Assembly (NCBI GenBank): GCA_030544235.1 | Contig: CM060465.1 | Location: 15,075,988 to 15,139,987 of the forward strand | Direction: 5' to 3' | Length of the DNA stretch: 64,000 nt | DNA from: Lepturacanthus savala | Taxonomy: Eukaryota > Chordata > Actinopteri > Scombriformes > Trichiuridae | Part shown: piece by piece, positions 1 to 14,149 of the stretch | Position numbering within the stretch: position 1 is the first letter of the stretch | How the letters are laid out: each line of letters begins with the position of its first letter | The notes under the pieces: generated by a model | The model's database searches: none | Told to the model about the DNA's origin: nothing | What the model saw: only the letters and a program-made list of their open reading frames with translations | Made by a program: the position numbers and the translations under genes

Positions 1-3000
1 AGTCTGTGGAAATAGTTAGCCCTCACGCTTCCCCCCAGTATATACAGGCTTTTTTCTGTTTTGTTCAGCAATACAAGGTGTTAAAACACTTCCACTTGAC
101 TGCAGACAACACAGATGAATAGCTGGTGCAGAATGTATCCTAAAGAATACGACTGTCAATTTTACAGTTTTCTTATTGTCGACAAATCACATGTGCAGAG
201 CCAAACCAAGAGTGAACAAAAAAAAGCCTATTAAATGCATCTTTTTTTTTGTGCTGTTTGCTGTTGTGGTCTAGTGTATATATATAAATAAATATATATA
301 TAAATATATGGCTCTTCTATTCAAATGCTGTTTGAAGACCATCATCACTGCAAGCACAAGCAAAAATAGTAGCCAGCAAAGGATAAGTTCTTGCTTTCCC
401 AGCAGTTAGAACCCTAGCATGTACACTAATTGGCTGCCAATGACTTATTGAACTATTCATTGATGCTGTCTGGAGAAAGTAATGTGCAAGACCAATAGTG
501 TGAAATTAAAACATAAGGTTAATATATTTTTTAACGAGATGAAAGCAGTAAAGTTGTGATCTGTGCTCTTTTAAAAAGAGATGGTCATCCTACAATGCTG
601 TTGTTGTTGTCTGTTTGCATTGGTATGAATATATATATAAATATATTTTTTTTCTTTGATTCTATAAAGAAAACTTGGTACCAACTGTTTTTTTCTCCAC
701 TGTATAATGCAATATATTGTACCTCGAGGGTGTTTATGGAACAAAATTCACTAAACGGAGAGTGCCATGAAAGTCCAAATTTGATAAACTGTGAGTCATT
801 ATTCTCTCTTCCTTTTACTACGCAGGTAACGAAAGCTTTTCCATATCCTTCTGGGACTCTGCTTCACGCCTTTGGCTTGATTCACGGCCATCATGAATTT
901 TACATTGAGGCTCAGGAGAGTGAAGAGGGGCAGGAGAGAGAGAGAAAGAGACTGCAGTAAAAAGACAAGTAGATGAGGTGAACACTGACAAATGCGGATA
1001 GCATCGGGGGAGAGAGACCAAAGGAGAACAAGAGATACAAGAGCAGTACAATATCTCTCACAGTCCCTATTGGGTTTTAACCCTGTATAAGTAGCTGGAT
1101 AACAGTCACTACCTCTGCTTTGGAACATCTCTGATGGATGCACTGGACAGACTTATACCAACAGAGGGTGCCACCTGCCACTCCTGTTTTCACAAACTCT
1201 CATTGTTTTGTCACTGTCGTCTGGTTTCCTGTTGTTTTCCTTGTTCTCTGTTCCCTCCTGTGTCTAGTTCTTGTTGGGGCCTGGGGAACGTGCATGCAAG
1301 CAGGCGTGTTTCATTTTTTTTATTCTTCTCTGCAAAAACTTAAACCGTGCAAGGGAGGGTGGTGTAATTTGAAGGTCTGATGGAGGCATGTCACAGATTC
1401 AACAACCTTATATCCCCAGATTCCCTGAATGGTGCTGAACCATTTGGGCTTGGCCACTGTTTTTTGCAAAATCGTGAAAACTGGAAAACCTACTTTTTCG
1501 CACTCCTCTTTGGGACTTTGTCCGATCTGCGTGAAACTTGACACTTCCACTCTTCACCTTGACTTGATCTAAAGTTATCAAAAATGCTAACTGTTGCATA
1601 TCCTGGTCAAACTAAATGCTCTCAACACCAAATTAAAGATCCTTGGTTTCCATGACACTGTGTGGTTATAAACCAAATTTATTTTCAATAATTGGTAATA
1701 GTAATAATTGTTGTTAAATGTCTACACTGTCAGTAGGTTAGAATTCAATGCAATCCAATAGCTAGTGTGAAGCTGTTACACATCAGTCTGAGAAATCTTG
1801 GAAATAAGGAAATGAAATTGAAGCAGATGAATAAAGTTGGTGGGAAAGTGAGAACAACAAAAAGGCAAATTACAAAACACAAAAAGAGTTTGATAATTTT
1901 TTTAATATAAAAAAATAAATAAATAAAATCTCATTATCTACATATAAACTGGCTTTATATGTAGCCAGGAACACAACTTCATGCTGCAGTAATAAATGCT
2001 CGATATCCTTGTCACAGAAATGGCAGCGCACCTGACGGAATGCAGCTGTTAGTCGGGCAGGGAGATGAGATATAATCTGACGGCATTATCCTACACTTTC
2101 AGCTTTGCCCTTCTCTCCATGGAGAGCAGCAGGCAGGTGCAGGGAGAGCAGATAGGGATTATGAGGCAGGATGAGGCAGAGAGACACAGAGACAGGGAGA
2201 CAGAGAGGGAAGCTGATGAGAGACAGAGCCGTGTAGGGTGCCGTGTTCCAGCCCTGCGTGTGGCCGCCAGCAAGAACCCAGCACCAAACCAACGTCATGA
2301 GCACTGGCTACCATATGCCGGAGCCCCTTGGCGGATGCTATTCTCGGCGTTTACTCGTTCCTGTCTTTTCTGTGCACGTATACACACACACACACACCTC
2401 TCTGTTTGTGTCCTCCTCATCCCGGGAACACTGAGATCATGGGGAGTGGAAACTGGACTGGGAAATTCTAGTCGGCAAACAGCAGCTTATGTAAGAGACG
2501 GTAAAGTTGCATTACGTACATGCAAACAAGACTGCAGGAGAGTCTGAGGCCAGATCCATGCTGTGTCCCGAATCTTCTATTTCCGCACTTACAGTTAATA
2601 TTTTAAGTACATAAGTGAGTTCACACTGTCTTGTAGAGTTGTAGAGAAAGGCAACTGGACTTCTTAGTTTGTTTGAAGATGTTTCACCTCTCATCCAAGA
2701 GTCAATTTTGAGATTTAGTGCAGGAAATCCAGATATTTAAAACTCAGAGTGGTCGTGAAACTAAATTTACATGACTACACACACACGCAATCGGGGGGTG
2801 GTTGTGTGTATAGGTGTCACAAGCTCCCAGGTGTGAATGAGTTTTAAGTTTCCTGGCTTCCTGGACCAAGACATTTAACACTATGCAGTGTGTGAAAAAG
2901 TAGTATTTCGGTAATTTGAGGAATTATGAGCCTGGAACATACTCAACAGCTGCCATCTTAGTGATGTAGTGGAACCTATGTGAGTACGTAGCAGAAGATA

Positions 3001-6000
3001 GCAAAAGGTATGCATCAGAAGCAGTGATAATTAAGTATTTAATTTAACTTTAACTGCTGCAGGCTGATACGAATACATACACTGTTCTGACATGGTTATA
3101 ATTAGCATAAATAAAGTTCTTAGACAATATACAAAACATTAACAAATATCTGATATAGACTAACTGAAGCATAGAGTTTATTATACACATACAGGTATAT
3201 TTCCGGCAAAGAGGATGAGGGTGACAGATCGACAGGGCTGATACCGGTGACAATGTCTTGAAAAAACACTAAACCCCCCCCCCCCCACAATATTCCTTTC
3301 GATTGTCTGCCAAGTGTTGGCGATTCGAGCTTCAATGGTTGATTGGCATCTCTAAAAATTAGTAGTAAAAGAAGAAAAAGCTGGTTTCAGTCAGTGACTG
3401 AATTGGAATGCGAAGGAATACAATTTGGGACACAGCATTGGTGTCGGTTTCGCAGACAAAGAATGACGGAATTAGAGTTTAACGTCTCTCATTGAAGCAT
3501 TTGGCTCATGTTTTAACGTTTTCATGTCTGTGTGTGTTTTCAGTGTTTCAGCATGTCATTGATTGCACCGGCTGTCAGACGGCAATAGACAGTTGTGTGT
3601 AGTTCCTGCTCCTTCCATCATTTACTCATCTGCAGCACGTCTAAGCAGCCATGAAAAAAGGGGATTCACATTCGTTCAACTCCCACTGTCCTATGTGGAT
3701 CCTATTTTCTCAAACCGTTAAATAGCTGTGACAAAATGAATTATGCAGGCACACATCCCAAACTGTATCTCATATTGCATATGCATCCAGGTCTATATGT
3801 ATAATGGTCCTTGTATACCACACACAAGCTAAAACACACAGGTACAAACATATACTGGTCCTCTTTGTGTAAACTTTACACAGTGATTTATGAACTGACC
3901 ATCATTTCTCACCTCTGAGTGACACACCTTGGTGCTGCGGAACTACTGAACTGACAGCCGCTCTCACCTAGTATATGGCTGGACCTTGTATGAAATGATA
4001 TAGAAAAAATATGCTGGACGTTGTAATTAAGACAATTTGACATAGGGCCATTCTCAATACCAAATTCAGACCATAGTTCGAATTACGTGACAGCCAATGG
4101 GAGCTGAGCTCCCATTCCCTCAGGCTCCCATGAAAGAAGCAAACTTAATTTTCTGTGGAAGTCTCTCAATTATGTCATATACCACCATAATAAGCTTAAA
4201 TATATCACCATATAAATATAAATAAAACTCGTTTCATTTCTGATCACCATGCAGCCATAAATTTGTAGGCTATTGAACGTATAATAAACCGCTCCATGTA
4301 TGGCTGTACTTCACAACCACACCACTACGTGCGTAAACTGAAATTTTCAGCCTGCAAATGTCAAGTTTAATCCAAAGAATGGAAGACTTCTCCTCTATCT
4401 CACAATGATCTTCCTTCTACCATATTTTTCCATATGTGTTGTTAGCCATACAAATATTACGTAGGTTGCCTAAACTTTCCGCCATGCCACCGATAAAAGG
4501 ACCAGTGGTGGCTGGCCTTGCATCATTTGGCTTCACGGCGAAAAAAAATGTGTGTGTGTGTATGTGTGTACCCGCCCGTGTGTTAAAGCTGTGCAGTGCG
4601 CAAAAGTGCTTTTTTTTTCCTGGTCCAGGAGAGCGTGTATGCATTTTTTTTTAAATAGACACCCCCATAGGGTCATATTTATAATATGAACCCTGGTTCA
4701 GATTTTGCAAGTTTGACTTAGGAGTACAAACTTCAGAGGATGAGAAGACACCGTATGATCATGCTGTGATTGGAACAGCAGCAGCTAAACTTTATCACAT
4801 CTTGTATTGTACAGTCACAAAACAATCTAAATTTAAAGCTCCAATACCATTGTTTTACCTGACAAAAAAAGTTAACTTAAAAAAAGTGGAAAAAAACGTT
4901 GTCCCAGATATTTTCAACAATTTTTCAACAATTTTTGTATTTTTAGAAATGTTAAATTTTATTTTAAGCTAAATTAAGCTAACAAAGGAGCACAATATGG
5001 CTGCCTATCCATGTCATTTTTTGTATGATTTCACTGTGCACATGCGTAGTGCATCTGAACGTTATGATTTGACTTTTTAGTTTTTTAATCACATTGTTTT
5101 TTTTGTTGTCTTATATTTTGTCATGGATGTCTGGACCTTAAATTATCAAACAACCTAAGCTAGCTTAAATAGAAGCACCAGACTGACTTGTGGACATACA
5201 TATTGCCAACATGAAGCTGCTTCATTCAGTCCTTTTTCTTTTAAGCTCTGAGTCTATTGCTTTGGAAAGAAGGAGACATCTGCAGATAATTCAGGTTCCA
5301 GTAAAAAAAAAAAACATTTGAAAATCTGAATCTTGAGCTATTAAAGACAGAAGGTAAGCTAATGATATTAGCACTTCCCATGATCCCATGGTACATCCTC
5401 AACTCATGCTCAGCATTAAAGCCCAAAATTACATTTCCTCTGCATTTAGTTCAATCTGTAATATAGCTGTAATAAAATCCAAACTGAAATGTATCCTAAT
5501 AAAATAAAACTAAATTGAATATAGACTGATCTGTTAATTTTAATACATTCGTATTTATTGAAATGTGGTGATATCTGATTTGGTACACATAGAGCCCTAG
5601 AGGCAGCGCTGTTCATCTGTCCAGAAAAAACATGAAGCTTCACTTTACATTCAGATTTTGCTAAGTATTGCTACAAGTACTAGATTTCATCTGTGAGTCT
5701 AACATTTATCTTCCAAAAGGAATTATATCAAATATTAATATCTAATCTTAAAAATGAAACATAACAGTCCTTCCCACAAAAATCCTTTTAACTTGCTTTT
5801 TACCTGTCAAAACTGCAGCAATTGCTGCTGGTTGGTTTTAAATGCTGTCAGGGATAGTGTTGTGGTCCAGCCAAAAAGTTGACTCAGACATTCTGGGACC
5901 AGTTTGTTTATCCCAAAGGGGCTTCCTATTAATTTAACAGCTAATGCACACTCCCACAGGTAACACTGACCTTTATGTGGGCACCAGTTCAGTTCAAATT

Positions 6001-6531
6001 GTTCTACTCACTGTGTTTAATAGTCTTTTTTTACAGAAAGCAACCGATGAGAAACCCATACAACACAAGAAATTTACTTAAAAAAACAAAACAAAACCAA
6101 AAAACAGATTACTGTTGAAACAGAACATAACAGCAGCCTGGTTCATTCTTCATTGGCTAGTAATGTGATCTACTACCCTTTAGGCATGGTTCATCCCTGA
6201 TTTTTGTTGCTCTTCTCAGCATAAGCACCAGGCAGAGTGAGCTGAGGCAGTGTGTGACAGCGAGGCTCAGTGCCTGGATGACTCACATCGGAGACAAGCG
6301 ACCCAAGGCTGAGCACCATGTTGTGGGAGTGGTAACAAGAGCATGAAGTTTGAAGGAGTGCATGCACTTTAATGGTGTTTATACGTAGAGATTCAATCTT
6401 TTCGGTTTCAACAGACAGTATTTTCTTGTTTGGCTGTGGTGGAAGGATTTTAACAACCAGTGGGAATTTGGTATTAAAAAGAAGAATTTATTTGATTAAA
6501 TACAGTTTTAAACTGCTGAAGCCTCATATTA

Positions 6532-6536
<5 letters not shown>

Positions 6537-6574
<38 letters not shown>
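6537..6574. repeat. Poly-A tract (38 A)
   Basis: An uninterrupted A run. It may be the tail of a retroposed sequence on the plus strand, but the sequence to its left matches nothing recognised. Confidence 0.95.
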
Positions 6575-6576
<2 letters not shown>

Positions 6577-6724
6577 CTTTTAAATATGATTTGCACAGAA
6601 GGAAAGACCTGGATTGTGCGAAATGTTTTTCTTCTGCATTTTGCAACCAATCAATCAATTAAAGATTGATTATAAGGATAATGATTTATCTCATTTTTTA
6701 AATTTATTTTTTAATTTGTTGCTT

Positions 6725-6870
6725 TCCTCATCATCATTAATATCATCATCTTCATCATTATTTTATTACTGATATTATTATCACTACTATTTTTGTTATT
6801 ATATTATTACATTGGAAATAATGGTAATTATTGTTTATTGTTATTATCATCATCACTCTTATATATTATT
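6725..6870. repeat. Degenerate TCA/TTA trinucleotide tract
   Basis: Repeated CATCATCATTAATATCATCA-type and TTATTATTA-type units with interruptions; an old trinucleotide repeat. Confidence 0.8.
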
Positions 6871-7234
6871 TTAGGAAATAATGCATATAATTATATATAT
6901 ATTTTCACTTTCTTTATAATTGTTCCTCGCTTTTGTTTCTGTTGTTAGTTTTGCTATTTTGTTTTGTTTCATTATCTGTAAATATTTATTATATAGTGTA
7001 TCACAGTATTCATCTTGCATTAACAAAGGTTAAAAAAAGAAACAAAATTAACAATTGTTACAGGTTATTGTGTACTGAACTTTGCTGGTTGAGTTATGGC
7101 CCTTTTGTTAACATTTGGATCGATGATTGTTCCTTTAAGTAAAGGTTAGTTAGATGTTGTCTCTCTGTCTTTTGACTGACTATTTAAATGTAAAAGGTCA
7201 TTACTTTTACACATTGATCAAGCTGCCATGTCGG

Positions 7235-7340
7235 CTGCTGATCTGGCCATTGGAAGCAATTTTGAGTTCGATGTCTATCTCAAGGACACTTTATACAAGA
7301 GAGCAGCAGGAGGTGAAGATCAAATGACAAACCCTGCAAT
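7235..7340 (-). repeat. Degenerate SINE fragment (same family as 40812 and 61987)
   Basis: Read on the minus strand, this segment matches the central part of the SINE at 40812-41068. The plus-strand words CCATTGGAAGCAATTTTGAG and GATGTCTATCTCAAGGACAC correspond to the reverse complement of that SINE's TTGAGCAAGATACTTAACCC and CAAATTGCTCCCAATG. Neither the A/B boxes nor the 3' tail are intact. Confidence 0.5.
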
Positions 7341-8780
7341 TAAAATACGACCTGCTCTACCTCCCAAATGTTTGTTTCCACTGTTAGGCCTTTAGGACTA
7401 CACTGACCTGCAGCCTTGAAATTAGATGTGACACACAGTGGTACATTTTCTTCTGCAGAAAGATTATCTGCCACCACCCAAAAGCATTTTAATTCATGAT
7501 TTGAGCCACGGAAAATCTGACTTCTTTCATCTCTACCAAGGGAGCCTGTATTTGTGGTTTGATCCTCCCCTCATCATGCTGTGCTCGCTCTTCCACTTGC
7601 TTTTTTTGTGGCAGGATTCTGAATCTGAATGCATTTTTAATCTACATATCGAGCTTGCACTTTTGCACCTCTCAGAAGTTGCCATTAGAAATCTATGTAG
7701 ATTTCCATAATACAGTATTCGATGGCCTGGTCTGTGATAGCTGTATGTCATATAATTCCCATAACTATATACTAAAGAAAATAGGATTCCTGCTTCAGCT
7801 ACAGAGGCATTTCTGCAAGATTTGTATGGTTAAATGATGCACATCTAGAATGAGACCGATTACTGACTCTAATGACAGACGCTAATGAAGTGTGTGCAGC
7901 ATCAACTCTCTTCACACTTGACTATTAAGACTTATATCTGGCTCCAAAGAGCGGTGAATGAGTAGCCAAGAAAAATGGCCTGAGATTATGACAATGATAT
8001 GCCATAATTGCATCCTGATAAATCTATATAGTGGGATTAGGTGGAGCGTGAAAATGTGTCACCACTGAAGCCTGCTTCCAAGTTTATGATGTTGAAAGAG
8101 CACAAAAAATAAGGTTATAAATATGATGAGTGCTGTTTTAGAAACATTTTATTTCTATTAGCTTGGTTGTATTATAATCCGTATCAGTCGATGTGTCTTT
8201 AAGAGAAGAAAAGACTGAGAAATATATAAAATTTCATATTTCCACATCGCCCAGACAGGAGATGAACACACTTTAAGACAGCTGGCTGAACACAAATTCA
8301 AGACAGGTCTTTTTTTCTAAAAAAAATGTCAAGGATTGAGTGGAAAGTGGAGCGAGAGAAACTTTTATAACTGACTCCAACTATCTCAAGATGAGCTGTC
8401 TAAAGTCCAAATCTATTTTTGCTCCGGTTGCTGGCAAAACTAGTAGTTGCTAAGAGGGGAGCAAGGAGCTTCCAGGCATCCTCTATATACCTCAGTCAAC
8501 AACGTCTTCAGCAATTTTCTGCAAGAGATTATAAGGCTCACAGCCGCCCTATCAATTCCATTCAAAGGGTACTAAGGAAGAAACGGCTTATTTCATCAAT
8601 GCGTCTCAAGACTAGTCTTGCAAAAAAAATGTTTCGACTGTCTTGCAATCCTATTGATAATGTTCCCACATGAGTTGATTGAATTGCACCTCTAGGCAGC
8701 AGTGACTCTGACTTAAATGCAACAGGGAATAAAACACAACTATCAGAGGATAATCCATCAGCCTGAGAAGGAGTCGTTAA

Positions 8781-9622
8781 CCCTCTACAATACACACCCT
8801 GATACCAGTTGATAAAATGTTTGCATATTTTTGTCTTAATATAGACTATAGATAGAATATATATATAAAACACACAACAATAACATAACAATTTGAAACA
8901 AATTAATATTAAATTCCAATGATTGGTTCTTTTATCGCCCCACTTCATTTGAATACATTGCATTTAACTGTGTGTGCGTACAGTGGGTTTATATCATACT
9001 ATAGAGGGTTAGAATGCTTTTTACCTAAATCATATTACCTATTAAATATTAAAAAAGTTAAATACTAAAAAAATATCTGTCAAAGGAGACATGCCTAAAT
9101 TCACTCATCTACATAGAACAAATGATCAATGACTTGTCTGTAAAGCCTGAACCATGAAATAATTGACAGAAAATTCAAATTCTTTGAAACTTTTATGGTC
9201 CTATTATATCTGATCCATCAGGCCTTAGAGTCCTCACAACTTTTTTTTAACAAACAAAAACATGTAAAACACAGGATTGTTTAACACAGTAAACAACGAA
9301 TAATCCACCAATGGAACTGGCAAGGTGGAAGAGCAACCTTTCAGTTAGTGTGGCTCATTTTTTGGTTTGCAACCTCTTTATTTTGCATGGTGGTAGTTCT
9401 GAAAACAGTTTCTCTCCTTGTTCAGGCAAAGATGGACTTTGCATTTCTCACAGTAGACACAGGTGAAGCGGGGTTTGTCTCTGCAGTGTTTGCATCTCTC
9501 ACCGCAAAATACATGTATTTCATTGTATACGTCAGGTTTTTCAGGGAAAAAAAATATTGTAATGATGATAGAAAGGCCTTAAAAGTTAATGTATTATATA
9601 TGATATGTACGGTTTTATAGGG
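8781..9622 (-). mobile_element. piggyBac-type element, internally deleted, with TTAA target duplication
   Basis: Flanked by TTAA at 8777-8780 and 9623-9626, the target duplication of the piggyBac superfamily. The ends are short inverted repeats: CCCTCTACAATAC on the left, and on the right CCCTATAAAACCG read on the minus strand. Inside, on the minus strand, lies the transposase C-terminal cysteine-rich domain (separate entry). Only about 75 bases separate that domain from the right (5') end, so nearly the whole catalytic region has been deleted. The element is non-autonomous. Confidence 0.75.
9378..9548 (-). pseudogene. piggyBac transposase C-terminal cysteine-rich domain remnant
   Basis: Minus-strand frame ending at a TAA at 9380-9378. 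It reads FPEKPDVYNEIHVF, then a zinc-binding cluster CGERCKHCRDKPRFTCVYC, EKCKVHLCL and NCFQNYHH. The spaced C-C/C-C/H-C pattern and the terminal C-F-x-x-Y-H are the signature of piggyBac/PGBD transposase C-terminal domains, which bind the element ends. There is no stop in this stretch, but the DDD catalytic part is missing upstream and there is no plausible start codon context. The piece is too short to have been caught as a long ORF. It is called a broken transposon gene rather than a host PGBD gene because intact TTAA and terminal repeats surround it. Confidence 0.75.
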
Positions 9623-10615
9623 TTAAAATCTTCTTCTTCGCTTTACTAATATTCTTCCTACTTTGGCCAAACGCTGTATATTCAGATGGAGTGTGTGATC
9701 TGACTTTTAATGTCCGCACAGACCTTCCTGTGAGATGGCGTCTCATTATTACACACTGATTGAATTTGGTATTAGGAAGGATAGTGGGCTGCGGATGCCT
9801 AAGGTGAAGCAGGACATACAAAGGGACACAGCGTGCCCAGAAATTATCGAGTGATTACGCTCAAGTGATGTAAGGTGGACAGAAGTGTGCCTCTATAATA
9901 GATGTAGCACTTCAAGTTAAAGCAGAGGTGGGGGTGTGGAGGTGGGTGGAGGGAGGAGAGAGGAGAGAGGGGAGGGGGGAGGAGTCGTGAGCGGAGTGGT
10001 GAGCAGTGAGCCGAGCAGGAGGGATTCAGGCTGGGGTGGGGGCCTTATGTAACAGGTCCAGACAGAGATGTAGCCAGCATGTTACAAATACCAAGGTCAT
10101 GAGTCCCTGCTATGGTGGTTTGGTGATATGTCACCTTCAAAAAATGTTGAAGAATATAGCATAAATCTATGCATTTTTGTGTATTTTGATAGTAACACCA
10201 ATCTCTATAGGATATAATGTCAGAGCTAACTCACAGATAAAAATGGGACTAGAATGAATCAAATGAAAGTCACAATGTCTGGCTGTGTCATTTGGTTTAC
10301 ACTCTTGGGTTTTGGGTTAATTTTAAAATTAGTAGTTACTACACCCATCGAAAATGACACTGTACAGGCAGAACTAGCTCTATATGTGTCACACAATGTA
10401 ACAAGTTGTATTATGCCAACTGTTCACAATACACCATACAACTAAGGAATTTTAGCTACTAGTATGTTACTTTAAATTCAATGTGTAGAAATATATATAT
10501 TAAGACATTTAAAAACACACACACACACCACCACTTTTTCCTTTTAGCATCATGAACTGCATTCTGTTCTTGTTATTCATAATTGTTTAACTGTTGACGT
10601 ATCGTGTTTTCGTTC

Positions 10616-10617
<2 letters not shown>

Positions 10618-10693
<76 letters not shown>
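10618..10693. repeat. (TC)n(TA)n compound microsatellite
   Basis: A TC run (about 33 bases) passes directly into a TA run (about 42 bases). Confidence 0.95.
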
Positions 10694-10695
<2 letters not shown>

Positions 10696-11629
10696 AAAAA
10701 AAAACATTAAGAAAAAACACATAGTGGGACATAGGGGACATAGTGTCCTCAATAGCAGCTACTGACCTGGGTCCACAGAGGATAAAGATTATCAAGGGCA
10801 ATGGGGATCAAAAGGAGACCTTTGAATTCTCTGTGAAAATACTGACCGGGCCAGTAGTCCGGGGACGACAGAGGCAAGCAGCCATGGCTTCTCTGTTGAC
10901 TGTGCTCTCAGTCAACAGTTAACATCGGGAGTATTCTCACAGGACAGACTAAAGGGCTGCAGCGGAGCAGCAATCTACACAGAGGTTTTTCACTGATGAT
11001 TTAGTTGCAACAGCATTTTTTTTCTGTGAAGATATTAAACTAAATAAAAGACTATATTCTAAATTCTATAAAATATTAGTGGGACACTGACTTAAAAGAC
11101 CAGTGTGTAAGATTTCCGCAAATACCTTACATGCAGGACCTCGGAACTTTGTGCAGAAGTCGATCGTTTGAACTGCATGAAGGGTCAGTATATAAATAAG
11201 ATATCTTTTTAACTGTAAATCATGCAAAGATATTCCAGTAGAGCCTTGGAAATGTGTACCCCCTTTAAAATGTACTCAAATGCAGTACTTGAGATTTTCA
11301 GAGTGTATGTTATCCCTATCAAATGTTTTAACTTATTTAAGCCCAAGATTTCATGTATATAATTATATCAGTTGCGTCATTAACAATCATGTTATATATC
11401 TATTTGTTTCCATTTTGTACTCTGCTTTGAAGAAAATAGCATTTTAATGGCTCACAAATATAAACAACATTATTTATCCCAGGTACAACATGTCATGTCA
11501 TTAAAAATGGTATGAGAAACACTGGTTTTTTAGATTAATTTTCCTTTTTTTTTATTTTGAGTGGAAAAAGAGAGTCATAGACTTTGGTGGGATTAAATGA
11601 GCTAAAATGAAGCTAGCTGCTAGTTCTAA

Positions 11630-12090
11630 ATGCACCCGCTGTGAGGCCCATGATGCCAGGCACCACAATGCACATGTTTTGGGAATGCTCATTGATCATA
11701 CATGTTTGGTCTCCGTCTATGTCGACACTGACTGGAGTATTAGGATCTGGAATATTGCCTGACCCCTGCCCTTGTCTGCTTAATGGCAACTGGTCTTTAT
11801 TTCTTAATGTAAACCAGTGTAGGCTATTGTTGGCAGTCCTTACAGCAGTGAAAAATAACATTGTCACAGTGGTTTATCCCCAATCTCTCTTTGATACATC
11901 CTACCAAAGTATAGCATCTCTTGTGTGTACAATGGCTCAGCTCAAAAGCCAAGCTGGACGCTTATGGCAGGCTGAGCTAAGCATGGCAGTATTCATAAAG
12001 AAATACTTTAAATGGAGAACTGAACCCCTCCTACACTCCCCCATGCTCAGTATAGTCAGATTGGGAGTGGGCCAGCTTTTGTGGTAAGTA
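11630..12090 (+). pseudogene. L1-like LINE reverse-transcriptase C-terminal fragment
   Basis: The plus-strand frame contains MHMFWECSLIIHVW, then LLNGNWSLFLNVNQCRLLLAVLTAVKNNIV and a downstream hydrophilic tail ending near VFIKKYFKWR. This matches the tail of fish L1-clade ORF2, where a cysteine pair (here CTRCEAHD, in a neighbouring frame) precedes HMFWEC and an N-x-x-RRLLLAGLTAAKK-type segment. The change of frame between CTRCEA and HMFWEC shows at least one frameshift, and the rest of ORF2 is absent, so this is a dead 5'-truncated copy. Confidence 0.7.
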
Positions 12091-14149
12091 GAAATAGATG
12101 GATGTACACAATACATGGTTTTATTTCACTCTCTGTTTTTCTTCTCAGTTTACTGTTATTTGATTTTAGGCTGAAAATATCTGTCTCTTATTTTTATTTA
12201 TTAATGCCAGTTTCTATCCTGTAACATTTGCTTTTTTTTGTCCTCAGCGTTTTTAAATGAAACCAGTTACATTTCAATAAGCATTTAATCAACAGAATAG
12301 TGTAACAAAACAGCACATGACTATAGTCCAGTGTTAGGTTTGACAAAAATGTGTAATTTAGTCTTAGGTTTAGCAATTTACATAACATTATATTTAGTTA
12401 AAGTCACATGTTTGTCTCTTTGTTTTGTTTTACTTAGCATGTATTGACTGGAACTCTAAACTTAATTTTAGTGTGTTTGTCAGCCAGGATGAGATTGTTA
12501 TACTGACTGACCATACTTTGATAAATATTGGTGCCTAGACTTTACAAGAAAAGTGCAATACAGTCATATTTCCTCAGTGTTCCTTTTTTAATTTAGTCTT
12601 AGTCAGTCACAATTTCACATTTGTCACATTTTATTTCTCTTTTTCATTTTGTTCAAGTCAGGAATTAGTCAGTGAAACTCAGTTCTCAATTGTAATCACA
12701 TTTCTGTCTTTATGTTTTGTTTTGACATTACAATTTATTAGCTATGACTGGAATACAATGATGTCTACAAATAGCTATAGTCTGAATTTTCATGGACAAC
12801 TCTATGTTAACACTGCTATGTCCATATGTAATTACAAGGAAATAAATAAAAACAATGAATGCATGTACATTGGTATAGAGTTCTATCCTCCATACATTCT
12901 CTCTCCTTGCTGTCCACCATTTGCAGAACTCTGAGCCACAAGCACCATAGATCCCCAATGCCTCTGGCTGCATATAATTAGATGCTTCAACAGGCTGTGT
13001 GTGTTTGTTTCTTACATACAAAAAAAATAAAAAATGCTGGCGACAAAGGGTGAGAGTTCAGAAGTGATTTGAAAGCAGATTGCCTGTCTGGACATGAGAA
13101 CAAAGGCTAAAAAAGTAAACAAATTCCTCCTTGTTGTGTGATTGCGTTTGAAATAAGGCGAGACAGCAGGGGCAGGTTAAAAGCCGCACAGAGAAAAGGA
13201 GCCAGGAAGAGTCACGGTGATGAGTTTGTACTCTAGAGATCTTCCACGTCTCATCTTTGAATGCCGAGCTCCCTGCTTCGAAAACAGTGTGCATCCAGTT
13301 GATTTGATTGAAGAAAAGGTTCTGGGTCAGCACATTCGATTTCAGTGCGGCTCCGAAGAGACCCAGTGAGAATACAGATCGGCGATGCAATTATCCCAAA
13401 CCAGTTGTCGTCACCTCTCTATACCGCTTTCAAATGCCCCAGACGGCCTGTGTAGATCTCATTCAGATTCTGAAGCCTGTTCGGGATTTTTGAGCATTGT
13501 ATCTTATTTCTGCTGCTTCAAAATCTCCTATACGCGTATCCCTTTCTTTGTTTGTTTTGTTACTTAGCTCCATAGAAGCCCAGTCTCTTCTACTCTCAGA
13601 GGCATACTCACTGCTGTTTAATAGTTAAAATCCACCTAACTGTAACAGCAGCAAGTCAGTGCTCTCTCATGCTGTTTCGCGATCTACATAACACAAATCT
13701 GCTCCTGTGGATATCTGACATGATGTCCCATAGAGAATAAATCATTCCTTGCTCTATAGTGCAGCAGCTCAACTGACTTCATACATCAAACTGTGTGTAA
13801 CATAATGACAATAAGCGTCAACCCCCATACTGTTACGGACTGCTGTAAAACACTAACATTTACTGGATAGATGTCAACTGGAATGCACTGGTTCTGTACT
13901 TCAGACAACAAAGTGAATCTAATCTAAAATAACACATGGTAACACTGATTAGGTAACAGAGTATCCTGTCGTAGGCTGCAGTTGTTCCAGGGTCAGACTT
14001 GTGAAGGTTTAAGCGCACAAAGTGCACATTTATGCAACTGGACAAGTTCAGAGAGCACAGACTGTGCAGACAGGGTGTACACACTCAAAAATGTTATTTG
14101 ACTGGACACCAGGCCTCAGGTAATTCATTCATCAGATCGGTGGTGATGG

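Noticed and set aside
2065..2547. 160-residue plus-strand open frame
   Set aside because: No recognisable domain, includes an encoded CA repeat (HTHTH), and lacks splice or conservation evidence.
4100..4114. GGGAGCTGAGCTCCC near-palindrome
   Set aside because: An isolated 15-base near-palindrome with no partner structure; expected by chance in 64 kb.
8562..8963. 133-residue minus-strand open frame
   Set aside because: Overlaps the left end of the piggyBac element and has no similarity to transposase or host proteins.
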